Origin: Wandonia haliotis
GTDB taxonomy: Bacteria > Bacteroidota > Bacteroidia > Flavobacteriales_D > Crocinitomicaceae
Direction: 5' to 3'
Assembly: GCF_039523435.1 (NCBI RefSeq)
Contig: NZ_BAAAFH010000022.1
Location: 744,001 to 808,000 of the forward strand
DNA length: 64,000 nt
The position numbers were made by a program, and so were the translations under genes. Positions 56,165-64,000 of this stretch are shown here, piece by piece. The notes under the pieces are model-generated. The model saw nothing but the letters and a program-made list of their open reading frames with translations, was not told where the DNA came from and did not search any database. Numbering within the stretch: position 1 is the stretch's first letter; each line of letters begins with the position of its first letter.

Positions 56165-56172
56165 TATTTTTG
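56165..56172 (+). promoter_or_regulatory. Probable -7 promoter box of the purF-like gene
   Basis: Reads TATTTTTG, matching TAnnTTTG, 21 bases before the ATG at 56194. A TTATG 19 bases upstream may be a degenerate -33. The box overlaps the alternative TTG start at 56170 and so argues for 56194. Confidence 0.55.
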
Positions 56173-56193
56173 CAAAAAATTCAGCTTTTTGTC

Positions 56194-58095
56194 ATGAGCG
56201 ATGCTATAAAACACGAGTGCGGAATTGCACTTTTACGATTGAAAAAACCCCTTCAATTTTATCTGGATAAGTACGGAACAGCTTTTTACGGCCTCAATAA
56301 AATGTATCTTCTGATGGAGAAACAGCATAACAGAGGACAAGATGGAGCTGGTCTCGCAAATATCAAGTTAAATATGAAGCCGGGGCAGCGATACATCAGC
56401 CGCCATCGTTCAATAGACGCAAAGCCTATTCAGGACATATTCTCCAAAATCAATCACCGGTTTAAGGAAATCGAAGAAAAAAACCCTGAATTATTAAAGG
56501 ATGTAGAATATCTAAAAGAAAATGCCGGATTTACCGGAGAATTATTTTTAGGACATCTTCGCTACGGAACATTCGGAAGAAACAGCATTGAAAGTTGCCA
56601 CCCCTTCCTGCGGCAAAGTAACTGGATGACTCGAAACCTTGTTGTTGCCGGGAACTTTAACCTGACAAATGTTGATGAACTTTTTAATGTCCTCGTAACG
56701 ATCGGTCAGCATCCAAAAGAGAAATCCGATACGGTGACCGTTATGGAAAAAATCGGACATTTCCTTGATCTGGAGAACGAACGATTATTCCAAGACTATA
56801 AGAAAATGGGGTATTCCAACGAAGAAATTTATGCACGTATCTCAGCGCAACTGAATATTGAAAACATTCTGAAAAAGGCTTCTGAAGACTGGGATGGTGG
56901 TTATGCAATGTCGGGATTGTTGGGACATGGAGATGCGTTTGTCCTTAGAGATCCGAGCGGAATCCGTCCGGCATTTTGGTATGAAGATGAAGAAGTTTGC
57001 GTGGTAGCCTCTGAACGACCTGTCATCCAAACTGCATTTAATATTCAGCGTGACGCCATAAAAGAGCTGATGCCGGGGCATGCCCTTATTATCAAAAAAG
57101 ATGGTTCTGTGGCTGAAACGCTGATCAATACACCACTTGAAAGAAAAAGCTGTTCATTTGAACGGATTTACTTCTCAAGAGGGAATGACCATGACATATA
57201 CAATGAAAGAAAAAAACTGGGGAACCTTGTTTGTTCCCAGGTTTTAAAAGGAATCGATTATGATTTGGATAATTCGGTATTCTCTTTTATTCCGAATACA
57301 GCGGAAACTGCTTTCTACGGTATGATCAAAGGTCTTGAGGATCATTTGAACGACCGAAAATTTGACAAGATAAAACAACTGGGAGACAACCCATCCGAAG
57401 AAGAACTCAAACGTATAATCTATCAACGTGCGCGAATCGAGAAAATAGCTATTAAAGATGCTAAACTCAGAACATTTATCACACAGGATGATGCCCGTGA
57501 CGATATGGTTGCTCACGTATATGACATAACATACGGATCTGTTGTCCGAGATAAAGACAATCTTGTTGTTATCGATGACTCTATCGTTCGGGGAACTACT
57601 CTCCGCCAAAGTATTCTGAAAATACTTGATCGTCTTGGTCCTAAGAAAATAATTGTTGTTTCATCAGCACCACAAATTCGTTTTCCCGATTGTTATGGAA
57701 TCGACATGGCAAAAATGGGAGATTTCATTGCCTTCCAGGCCATAATAGAGCTTTTGAAAGAAAATGGAAAATCGTATGTAATTGATGAAGTTTACCGGAA
57801 GTGCAAGGAACAGGAAGCCCTTCCAAAAGAACAAATCAAGAATTACGTTAAAGAAATATACGATCATTTCTCTTATGAGGAAGTATCTCAGAAGATCGCC
57901 GAATTATTAACTCCTCCTGATATTCATGCGGAGGTTGAGATTATCTATCAAACAGTAGAAGATCTGCACAAAGCCTGTCCTGAAAATCTGGGAGACTGGT
58001 ACTTCACAGGAAATTATCCAACTCCGGGGGGAAACAAAGTTGTAAACCGCGCGTTCATTAACTATGTTGAAGGAAAGAATGAGCGGGCATACTAA
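56194..58095 (+). CDS. Amidophosphoribosyltransferase-like protein (long Bacteroidota form)
   Basis: Homologous to PurF, which makes 5-phosphoribosylamine from PRPP and glutamine. From the ATG at 56194 it has 633 residues, versus about 500 for standard PurF. The class II glutaminase domain begins with Cys9 (HECGIALLRL) after an eight-residue leader, recalling the propeptide of B. subtilis PurF, and includes KQHNRGQDGAGLA and GHLRYGTFG. The phosphoribosyltransferase part has the PRPP motif VVIDDSIVRGTT and CYGIDMAK. An insertion between the domains (about 360-460) and a C-terminal extension distinguish it from canonical PurF, so it may be a paralog with a modified role. A histidine kinase gene follows after 15 bases. 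Confidence 0.9.
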   Translation: MSDAIKHECGIALLRLKKPLQFYLDKYGTAFYGLNKMYLLMEKQHNRGQDGAGLANIKLNMKPGQRYISRHRSIDAKPIQDIFSKINHRFKEIEEKNPELLKDVEYLKENAGFTGELFLGHLRYGTFGRNSIESCHPFLRQSNWMTRNLVVAGNFNLTNVDELFNVLVTIGQHPKEKSDTVTVMEKIGHFLDLENERLFQDYKKMGYSNEEIYARISAQLNIENILKKASEDWDGGYAMSGLLGHGDAFVLRDPSGIRPAFWYEDEEVCVVASERPVIQTAFNIQRDAIKELMPGHALIIKKDGSVAETLINTPLERKSCSFERIYFSRGNDHDIYNERKKLGNLVCSQVLKGIDYDLDNSVFSFIPNTAETAFYGMIKGLEDHLNDRKFDKIKQLGDNPSEEELKRIIYQRARIEKIAIKDAKLRTFITQDDARDDMVAHVYDITYGSVVRDKDNLVVIDDSIVRGTTLRQSILKILDRLGPKKIIVVSSAPQIRFPDCYGIDMAKMGDFIAFQAIIELLKENGKSYVIDEVYRKCKEQEALPKEQIKNYVKEIYDHFSYEEVSQKIAELLTPPDIHAEVEIIYQTVEDLHKACPENLGDWYFTGNYPTPGGNKVVNRAFINYVEGKNERAY

Positions 58096-58110
58096 AGACT
58101 AAAGCAGCCG

Positions 58111-58998
58111 ATGAGAAGGCAAACGTCTGTCATATTTTACGCGTTAACCGCCTATGTATTATTACAATTCGGATGGTGGGGATTTCATCTCATTGATCTT
58201 ACTCAGGAGTTAAATAATGATCCTGAACACCTGAGTAAGCGTGCTTTGATGATTTTGGGCGAAGGCACCGTTTTTTTCATTATTGTTTTTTTCGGATTAT
58301 GGAAAATACAGTCTTCCATAAAAAAGGAACTGGAGCTCAGTGCAAAACAACAGAACTTTGTTCTTTCCATAACGCATGAATTAAAAACGCCAATCGCAGC
58401 TGTAAAACTATATCTCCAAACACTTGGGAAAAGAAGTTTACAAGAAGAAAAACGCGATGAGATACTTAGAAAAGCACTTCTGGAGAATAATCGTCTCGAA
58501 CACATGATTGAGAATGTGCTTACTGTTGCGCGGATTGAGAATCAGGCTTTCCGTTTTCATCCGGAGCCGGTTACGATTTCCGAAACAATAGAAGAAGTTA
58601 TCTCTTCTGTATGTGCATTTGATACCTGTAAAGTTTCTATTGATTGCCCGAAAGATCTTGTTTATAAAACGGACAAGTTTGCACTTCACACCATCCTGTC
58701 TAATCTCACGGAAAATGCGCTCAAATATGCAGGGAAGGATTGCGAAATAACTATTCATTGTAATCGATCAGAAGGAAGGCTTCATTTGAACTTTTCCGAC
58801 AATGGTCCCGGAGTTCCCGAAGAAAAGCTAAAGAGTATCTTTCAGCGTTTTCTCCGGCTTGAAAATGAAGAAACCCGCAATTCGAAAGGAGCCGGACTGG
58901 GGTTATATATTGTCAATCAATTTGTTTTGGGACAAGGGGGAACAATTTCAGTAAAAAACAAAAAGACTTCAGGTCTCTTGTTTTCGATTTCTCTGTAA
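58111..58998 (+). CDS. Sensor histidine kinase
   Basis: A 295-residue membrane kinase: two membrane segments (about 8-28 and 50-66) enclosing a small sensor loop of about 20 residues, then a short linker with no clear HAMP, HisKA with phosphoacceptor His89 in SITHELKTPIAAVKL, and HATPase with NLTENALKYA (N box), DNGPGVP (G1) and GAGLGLYIV (G2). The tiny external loop suggests sensing within the membrane or through a partner. It follows the purF-like gene by 15 bases and is probably co-transcribed. There is no adjacent response regulator, so it is an orphan kinase here. A weak terminator at 59036 follows. Confidence 0.93.
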   Translation: MRRQTSVIFYALTAYVLLQFGWWGFHLIDLTQELNNDPEHLSKRALMILGEGTVFFIIVFFGLWKIQSSIKKELELSAKQQNFVLSITHELKTPIAAVKLYLQTLGKRSLQEEKRDEILRKALLENNRLEHMIENVLTVARIENQAFRFHPEPVTISETIEEVISSVCAFDTCKVSIDCPKDLVYKTDKFALHTILSNLTENALKYAGKDCEITIHCNRSEGRLHLNFSDNGPGVPEEKLKSIFQRFLRLENEETRNSKGAGLGLYIVNQFVLGQGGTISVKNKKTSGLLFSISL

Positions 58999-59035
58999 CA
59001 CCTAACTAATTCATCTACTGATAACAATACCCAGC

Positions 59036-59060
59036 GTTAAGTATTCTTAACATTTTTATT
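59036..59060 (+). terminator. Possible terminator after the histidine kinase
   Basis: GTTAAG (59036-59041)/CTTAAC (59046-59051) with a TATT loop is followed by ATTTTTATTT. The stem is short and AT-rich. Confidence 0.4.
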
Positions 59061-59130
59061 TCAATTCCATCGAAGAAAATACACTAAATTTACCATGGTA
59101 ATATTTTACCACTTAGGTAAGTAGCATAAA

Positions 59131-60522
59131 ATGAGTAAATCGAAAGACTTAGGCACACGTAGCATTCCTCAACTTCTGGCTTCACAATCCATTCCTGCAG
59201 CAATCGGCTTCATGGTTATGACCCTTAATATGGTTGTGGACACCATTTTTGTCGGACAGTATATCGGAAAACTAGCGATCGGAGCCATCTCTGTTGTTAT
59301 GCCTATCTCTTTCCTTATGTCTTCTGTAGGAATGGCAATCGGAATTGGTGGTTCTTCTATCGTTTCACGAGCTTTCGGAGCAAAAGATCAGGAAAAAGCA
59401 CAATTAACCTTCAATAATCAGATTTCACTGACCCTAATCCTTATTACAATCATTCTCGCAGGTGGATATATTTTCTATGAACCAATAATTACATTATTCG
59501 GAGCGCAAGGAGATCTTTTCTCGTTTTCTGAAAGTTATTACCTGATTACATTACTCGGAATTCCTTTTCTTAGTCTTGCCATGATGGCAAACAATAACCT
59601 TAGAGCTGAAGGTAAGCCCAGAGTTGCTATGCTCATATTAATCATCCCCAGTGTTGTTAACATGTTTATGGACTGGGTTTTAATTGTTCTGTTCGATATG
59701 GGAATAGAAGGAGCTGCATGGGCGACAACATTATCCAATGTTGCTGCAGGAAGCTTTATGATCTTTTATTATCTGAGTGGAAAAACAGAACTACGAGTTA
59801 CCCCTTCCCTCTTTCGACTAAAGAAAAACATTGTCAATGAAATTACCCGATTGGGACTTGTCAGCCTGATGCGACAGGGATCTATTAGTTTGTTAACAAT
59901 TGTATTGAACCACAGCCTGTTTTATTATGGAAATCAAGCCGGAATAGGCGGTGAAACAGCGATCAGTATTTATGCCATCCCTAATAGGATTGCCATGTTT
60001 GCTTTCTTTCCGTTGATTGGTCTTTCGCAAGGTTTTATTCCGATAGCCGGGTTTAACTATGGAGCCCAATCCTATAAGCGGGTAAAAGAAGTAGTACGAC
60101 TAGCCATTGTATGGGGCTTAATTATAGCCGGGTTCCTCACATTACTTTTACTGTTGGGGTCTAATTTCATTCCTACCATTTTTGCTAATGAGCAGGAGGT
60201 TGATCTGTTACATTATGCTCCTCAGGCAATTTTTGTTATTTTCTTTGCCACTCCGGTAGTCATCTTTCAATTGATCGGATCCAGTTATTATCAGGCGATA
60301 GGCAAAGCAATGCCCGCACTGTTTCTGGCATTGACAAAACAATTCTTCTTCCTGACTCCTTTCGTATTGATTTTTCCGCTTTTCGCAGGATTTGAAGGAA
60401 TCTGGTATGCCTTCCCGGCAGCAGATATCATGTCAGCTCTTATTTGCTATTATTTTTTACGGATAGGAATGAAAAAACTGGATACCAAACAAATAAATAC
60501 AGAAACAAGTTTGGCAAACTAG
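59131..60522 (+). CDS. MATE-family multidrug/cation antiporter
   Basis: Exports organic cations or drugs across the inner membrane using Na+ or H+ gradients. The 463-residue protein has twelve hydrophobic segments in two homologous halves, with the MATE features SIPAAIGFMVMTLNMVVDTIFVG near the start, GSSIVSRAFGAKD in the first half and PLIGLSQGFIPIAGFNYGA in the second. Length is normal. Substrate cannot be predicted. It is followed 28 bases later by the nuclease gene. Confidence 0.95.
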   Translation: MSKSKDLGTRSIPQLLASQSIPAAIGFMVMTLNMVVDTIFVGQYIGKLAIGAISVVMPISFLMSSVGMAIGIGGSSIVSRAFGAKDQEKAQLTFNNQISLTLILITIILAGGYIFYEPIITLFGAQGDLFSFSESYYLITLLGIPFLSLAMMANNNLRAEGKPRVAMLILIIPSVVNMFMDWVLIVLFDMGIEGAAWATTLSNVAAGSFMIFYYLSGKTELRVTPSLFRLKKNIVNEITRLGLVSLMRQGSISLLTIVLNHSLFYYGNQAGIGGETAISIYAIPNRIAMFAFFPLIGLSQGFIPIAGFNYGAQSYKRVKEVVRLAIVWGLIIAGFLTLLLLLGSNFIPTIFANEQEVDLLHYAPQAIFVIFFATPVVIFQLIGSSYYQAIGKAMPALFLALTKQFFFLTPFVLIFPLFAGFEGIWYAFPAADIMSALICYYFLRIGMKKLDTKQINTETSLAN

Positions 60523-60550
60523 TCGTTTTTCATAATTTAGACACTAAAAA

Positions 60551-61351
60551 GTGTTTAAATATCCCTTTTCATTTTTACTTCTTTTAGTTTTCTCCGCCTG
60601 TTCACTCCCCGCTCAAGTCACAGGAGATCAACTATTGGCAAATCATTCAGAGGACTCTCTATTTACTTTCGAGTCCAACTTTCTTCCCTACTCTCAGGAT
60701 ACGACAACTATTCTGCATCATTCAGGGTTTAGTCTTTGTTACGCCGAACAACATAAACAATCGAGGTGGGTCTGTTATTATCTCGATTCTTCAAGGATGA
60801 AAAAAGTAGTTTCACGAACGGACAATTTCAAACCTGATCCATTGCTACAAAATGGAACAGCGACCGTTTCCGATTATAGAAAAAGTGGATACGACAGAGG
60901 ACATCTTGCCCCTGCTGCGGACATGGCCTGGTCTGAAATCTCCATGCACGAGTCTTTTTATTTCAGTAATATCAGTCCCCAGATACCCGCATTCAATAGA
61001 GGAGTATGGAAACGACTGGAAGAACAGGTACGAAACTGGGTCAATGACACCACAACTCTTTTCATTACAACAGGTCCTGTTCTCAAAGACTCATTGCCAT
61101 GCATCGGTACAGGCGTCAGTATTCCGAAAGCTTACTACAAAGCACTTTTATCTGTTTCTAAGTCTGGTAATATAAAGAGCATTGCTTTTATTCTGGAGAA
61201 TGCATCATCGACCGCTCCACTTATCAACTTTGCATTGTCAGTTGATTCTCTTGAAAATCTTACAGGGTTAGACTTTTTCTATGCGTTACCGGACGAAATG
61301 GAAAAAAGAATTGAATCTGAACTCTGTATCCCCTGTTGGTTTAAAGAATAG
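60551..61351 (+). CDS. DNA/RNA non-specific endonuclease (NUC1), lipoprotein
   Basis: Sugar-nonspecific nuclease of the beta-beta-alpha-metal type. The 266-residue protein has the DRGHLAPAADM motif with catalytic His118 (DRGH at 115-118), Asn140 in YFSNISPQIPAFNRG and Asn149, which together bind the divalent metal. The N-terminus is a lipoprotein signal with lipobox VFSAC (Cys17), so the enzyme is membrane-anchored in the periplasm or on the cell surface. Start is a GTG at 60551 inside an ACACT/AGTGT hairpin. No immunity protein gene is adjacent; the next gene is a transporter. Confidence 0.92.
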   Translation: MFKYPFSFLLLLVFSACSLPAQVTGDQLLANHSEDSLFTFESNFLPYSQDTTTILHHSGFSLCYAEQHKQSRWVCYYLDSSRMKKVVSRTDNFKPDPLLQNGTATVSDYRKSGYDRGHLAPAADMAWSEISMHESFYFSNISPQIPAFNRGVWKRLEEQVRNWVNDTTTLFITTGPVLKDSLPCIGTGVSIPKAYYKALLSVSKSGNIKSIAFILENASSTAPLINFALSVDSLENLTGLDFFYALPDEMEKRIESELCIPCWFKE

Positions 61352-61372
61352 CACTATCACCCCAAACTACTT

Positions 61373-62626
61373 ATGAATACAAATTGGAAGAAAGTACTTG
61401 GTCCGGGAATTCTCTTTGCGTCAACAGCCATCGGTGTTTCTCACCTGGTTCAATCCACGCAGGCAGGCGCTCAATTTGGACTCAGTCTTTTATGGGCAAT
61501 TTTACTTGCCAACATTTTAAAGTTTCCCTTTTTTGAGTATGGTTCCAGATACGCATCCGTAAAAGGAGCGTCTATTCTAAAAGGATATTACGAACTTCAC
61601 AAAATATGGTTATACCTGTACCTTCTCATCACATTTGTATCGATGTTCTTTGTTACTGCCGGAGTTGGTGTTATCACTTACGGTTTCATGGAGCATTTAT
61701 TTAGTCTTAATGAAATAACCGGTATTAATCATTTTACACTCTACTTACTGTTTGCTCTTTCTACAGCTATACTATGGTTCGGAAGGTTTTCCACACTGGA
61801 TAGTCTGATCAAAATTCTTGCAGTAATTCTGTTTATAACAACTGTCACTGTATTTATCACCGTTTGTGTTGGCGGACCAAAAGGAAGTGATCAGCTCTTT
61901 CCAGAATGGAATCAGGATATGACGGCTTTCCTCCTACCTCTAATGGGATGGATGCCTACTGCCCTTGATTTGTCTGCCTGGAATAGCATCTGGACTGTTG
62001 AACGGATCCATTATTCGGGTTACAAACCCACATTAAAGGAAACTCTGCGGGAGTTTAACTTTGGTTATTGGGCTTCAGCTACTCTGGCCATATTCTTCAT
62101 GATAACAGGAGCATTTTTAATTTATGGAACCGGGCAGAAAATGCCATCCAAACCAGCTGAGGTCAGTGAATTTGTTGTCAGTATATATACCCGTACAGCA
62201 GGTGAATGGATCAGATACATCATTTCATCTGCTTCTTTCTCCATCATGTTTTCTACCTTCATAACTGTACTGGATGGTTATAGCCGAAGCATCAGTTATT
62301 CACTTTCATTACTCTCTACCCGGGAATTACGCCCCAATCAAATGTATCGACCTACACTGATTCTCTTATCAATAGGAGGGTTACTTTTATTACTTTCTTT
62401 TCTGAATGCGCCTAATGGATTAAAAGGAATACTGAACATTTCCACTATTCTCTCCTTCCTTATTGCCCCGGTTATTGCTATTCTGAACTTCAGAATCGTA
62501 CAAAAAGACATTCTTGGTTCTGCTAATGCACCGGGACTATTTTTACGAATAGTAAGTTATGCCGGCATTATTTACTTACTGGCATTTTCTGTCTATTATC
62601 TCTACGGATTATTAAAAGGGGGCTAG
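61373..62626 (+). CDS. Divergent Nramp-family transporter lacking the canonical metal motifs
   Basis: A 417-residue membrane protein of about eleven segments with Nramp-like overall sequence: GPGILFAS at 10-17, QAGAQFGLSLLWAILLANILK, and a TM6-like segment LPLMGWMPTALDLSAW (about 188-203). The metal-binding DPGN of helix 1 is replaced by GVSH (21-24) and the MPH of helix 6 by MPT (194-196). Canonical Mn/Fe coordination is therefore unlikely. The ion or solute is unknown. The stop shares the palindromic CTAG with the convergent regulator (62623-62626). It follows the nuclease gene by 21 bases and is probably in the same transcript. Confidence 0.88.
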   Translation: MNTNWKKVLGPGILFASTAIGVSHLVQSTQAGAQFGLSLLWAILLANILKFPFFEYGSRYASVKGASILKGYYELHKIWLYLYLLITFVSMFFVTAGVGVITYGFMEHLFSLNEITGINHFTLYLLFALSTAILWFGRFSTLDSLIKILAVILFITTVTVFITVCVGGPKGSDQLFPEWNQDMTAFLLPLMGWMPTALDLSAWNSIWTVERIHYSGYKPTLKETLREFNFGYWASATLAIFFMITGAFLIYGTGQKMPSKPAEVSEFVVSIYTRTAGEWIRYIISSASFSIMFSTFITVLDGYSRSISYSLSLLSTRELRPNQMYRPTLILLSIGGLLLLLSFLNAPNGLKGILNISTILSFLIAPVIAILNFRIVQKDILGSANAPGLFLRIVSYAGIIYLLAFSVYYLYGLLKGG

Positions 62627-63678
62627 AATCTGAAATTTTTAAGCTTTTCGATTTCCACTATCTCTATCATTGAACCTCGAACATTGATCCATCCATCGGT
62701 CTTAAATTCGGATAAAATCCGGATCACAGATTCAGTAGCTGTACCTACAATAGAAGCTAACTCGTCTCTGGAAATTGCCATAGCGAAACGATTATCTGCA
62801 GATTCACTGTATTTATCATACAAACGAACTAAAGCATTCGCAACTCTTTTTCTCACGGTATCATACGCCAGTTCGATCAATTCCTGTTCGCGAACCAAAA
62901 TGTTGTTGGCAAGGAGTTTCATAAATGAGGACGCCACCTCCCTGTTTGCCAGGATAACATTAAAGAATTCATCTCTGGAAATAAGCGCAAGCTTCGTATC
63001 TTCCAATGCTGATGCATAATCCGTATAAGGCTGATCCTGTAGCAACTCAAAATACCCGAAATAATCTCCGGGAGAATACAATTCTGTTACAAACTCTTTC
63101 CCATCATCATTTACCCGATACGTACGGACCTTTCCCTCCAGAACATAATAAATAAAAGTCGGTGTATCTCCCTCAAAGAAAATCTGTTCCTTTCTGGTAA
63201 ACAATTTAGTCCTTGCATTCAGCGCCAGTTCTTTCAAACCTTCCAGAGACTGTGTCTTACGAACAAACTCATCCAAATTCGGGCGCCCTGAAGCCAGCTC
63301 TTTAATTGCCTCACTACGTTTCAATCGTGTTTCAATCGCATCCAGCAACTCCATTTCATTAAACGGCTTTGTAAGGTAATCATCTGCACCCTGGGTCATC
63401 CCCTTTCTCATATCTGACTTTTCTGCTTTTGCAGAAAGAAAAATGAAAGGAATAGCCGAAGTCTCAGCATTCTTTGAAAGATAATACAGAACTCCATAAC
63501 CGTCCAGTTCCGGCATCATGATATCACACAAAACCAGATCAGGCATCTCTTTTTTCACCAGTTCAACTCCTGCTCTTCCGTTTTCTGCTGTTTTTATCTG
63601 ATAATTTGCTAATTCAAGAATCTCTTGAATGTTTTCGCGCATCTCCGTATTATCTTCTATTACTACTATTTTTTTCAT
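62623..63678 (-). CDS. Response regulator fused to a Crp/Fnr-type sensor-DNA-binding module
   Basis: A 351-residue transcription factor: REC domain (about 1-120) with phosphoacceptor Asp52 (VLCDIMMPELDG) and LTKPF near 104; a linker; a cyclic-nucleotide-binding-type beta roll (about 155-240, FEGDTPTFIYYVLEGKVRTYRV); and a Crp-type winged helix (about 275-345, MAISRDELASIVGTATESVIRILSEFK). The combination allows input from both a phosphorelay and an allosteric ligand. It overlaps the upstream kinase gene by 4 bases (63675-63678), so the two form a two-component pair. Effector and regulon unknown. Confidence 0.95.
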   Translation of the reverse strand: MKKIVVIEDNTEMRENIQEILELANYQIKTAENGRAGVELVKKEMPDLVLCDIMMPELDGYGVLYYLSKNAETSAIPFIFLSAKAEKSDMRKGMTQGADDYLTKPFNEMELLDAIETRLKRSEAIKELASGRPNLDEFVRKTQSLEGLKELALNARTKLFTRKEQIFFEGDTPTFIYYVLEGKVRTYRVNDDGKEFVTELYSPGDYFGYFELLQDQPYTDYASALEDTKLALISRDEFFNVILANREVASSFMKLLANNILVREQELIELAYDTVRKRVANALVRLYDKYSESADNRFAMAISRDELASIVGTATESVIRILSEFKTDGWINVRGSMIEIVEIEKLKNFRF

Positions 63679-64000
63679 GTGTTTGTGGCGGGTATTTTAA
63701 CAATAAAAGTAGCTCCTTCATTATTCTTGCTGACAAAGCTAATCTCTCCGTTCAACATGTCCAAATATTTTCGGACAATGAACAAACCTAATCCGGTTCC
63801 CTGGATATTTGTTGCATTTTTAGCTCTGAAAAAGCGTGTAAACATTAGTTCTTGTTCTTCTTCCGGTATTCCGATACCGTGATCCCGAACGGCAATCTCT
63901 ATTCCCCCCTGATCTTCTGACCACTCTACTTCTATCGGGCTTCCCTCCTGCGAGTATTTACTTGCGTTACTAATTAGGTTAATCATAATGCCTTTCACAA
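63675..64000 (-). CDS. Sensor histidine kinase, C-terminal part (runs off the right edge)
   Basis: The frame is open to the window edge. About 108 residues are visible, all of the HATPase domain: N box INLISNASKYS, G1 RDHGIGIPEEE, F box LMFTRFFRAKN, G2 GTGLGLFIVRKYLDM, and the ending EGATFIVKIPA. The N-terminal sensor and HisKA lie outside. It overlaps the REC-Crp regulator gene by 4 bases at 63675-63678, so it is the likely cognate kinase. Confidence 0.95.
   Translation of the reverse strand, partial: VKGIMINLISNASKYSQEGSPIEVEWSEDQGGIEIAVRDHGIGIPEEEQELMFTRFFRAKNATNIQGTGLGLFIVRKYLDMLNGEISFVSKNNEGATFIVKIPATNT

Overview
The window looks like a chromosomal segment from a Bacteroidota bacterium, most likely a gliding, Fluviicola/Crocinitomix-type member of the Flavobacteriales (family placement is inference). 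The main reasons are several very large secreted proteins ending in type IX secretion (T9SS) sorting domains of both type A and type B, SprB-type repeats, CarboxypepD_reg-fused outer-membrane proteins, a 3-hydroxyanthranilate dioxygenase, an amidophosphoribosyltransferase of the long Bacteroidota form, and repeated upstream copies of the Bacteroidota -7 promoter box TAnnTTTG. DNA is AT-rich throughout. No tRNA, rRNA, CRISPR array, insertion sequence or prophage was seen. Position 21071-21216 is a run of 146 N (assembly gap).

Layout. 1-1850: N-terminal two thirds of leuS (minus). 2020-3501: polytopic membrane protein. 3566-5464: dnaK. 5666-6487: ECF sigma factor with a tiny membrane protein. 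6670-7326: lipoprotein. 7327-9044: FecCD-type ABC importer (ATPase and permease, no binding protein). 9134-10204: conserved protein of unknown function. 10264-12840: TonB-dependent receptor under a TPP riboswitch, so probably a thiamin(-derivative) outer-membrane receptor. 13052-15486: hemH, an NAD(P)-binding SDR and a small P-loop ATPase. 15640-22243: a cassette of phage-tail-collar protein, signal-less periplasmic-binding-fold protein, FMT-like formyltransferase and a SprB-repeat T9SS adhesin. 22433-23314: fabD. 23392-31734: a 2669-residue T9SS type B repeat adhesin with a small secreted protein in front. 31974-34088: recQ paralog 1. 34099-39163: tatC, DUF5686 outer-membrane protein, lptB, WYL regulator (one tightly coupled operon). 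39404-41584: recQ paralog 2. 41622-43096: Crp/Fnr regulator and an SDR lacking the catalytic Tyr/Lys. 43216-51399: two tandem paralogous T9SS adhesins with nearly identical ends. 51534-52058: 3-hydroxyanthranilate 3,4-dioxygenase. 52107-56000: a T9SS type B protein with DUF7948. 56194-58998: PurF-like enzyme and a histidine kinase. 59131-62626: MATE exporter, lipoprotein NUC1 nuclease, divergent Nramp-like transporter. 62623-64000: REC-CRP fusion regulator and the C-terminus of its likely partner kinase.

About 21 kb of the 64 kb encodes five giant T9SS cargo proteins, the dominant accessory theme. The remaining genes are housekeeping (leuS, dnaK, hemH, fabD, tatC, lptB, purF), DNA repair (two RecQ helicases) and nutrient uptake. 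The least explained piece is the collar / binding-fold / formyltransferase cassette that abuts the SprB-repeat adhesin. All functional calls come from reading the sequence; no database search was run.
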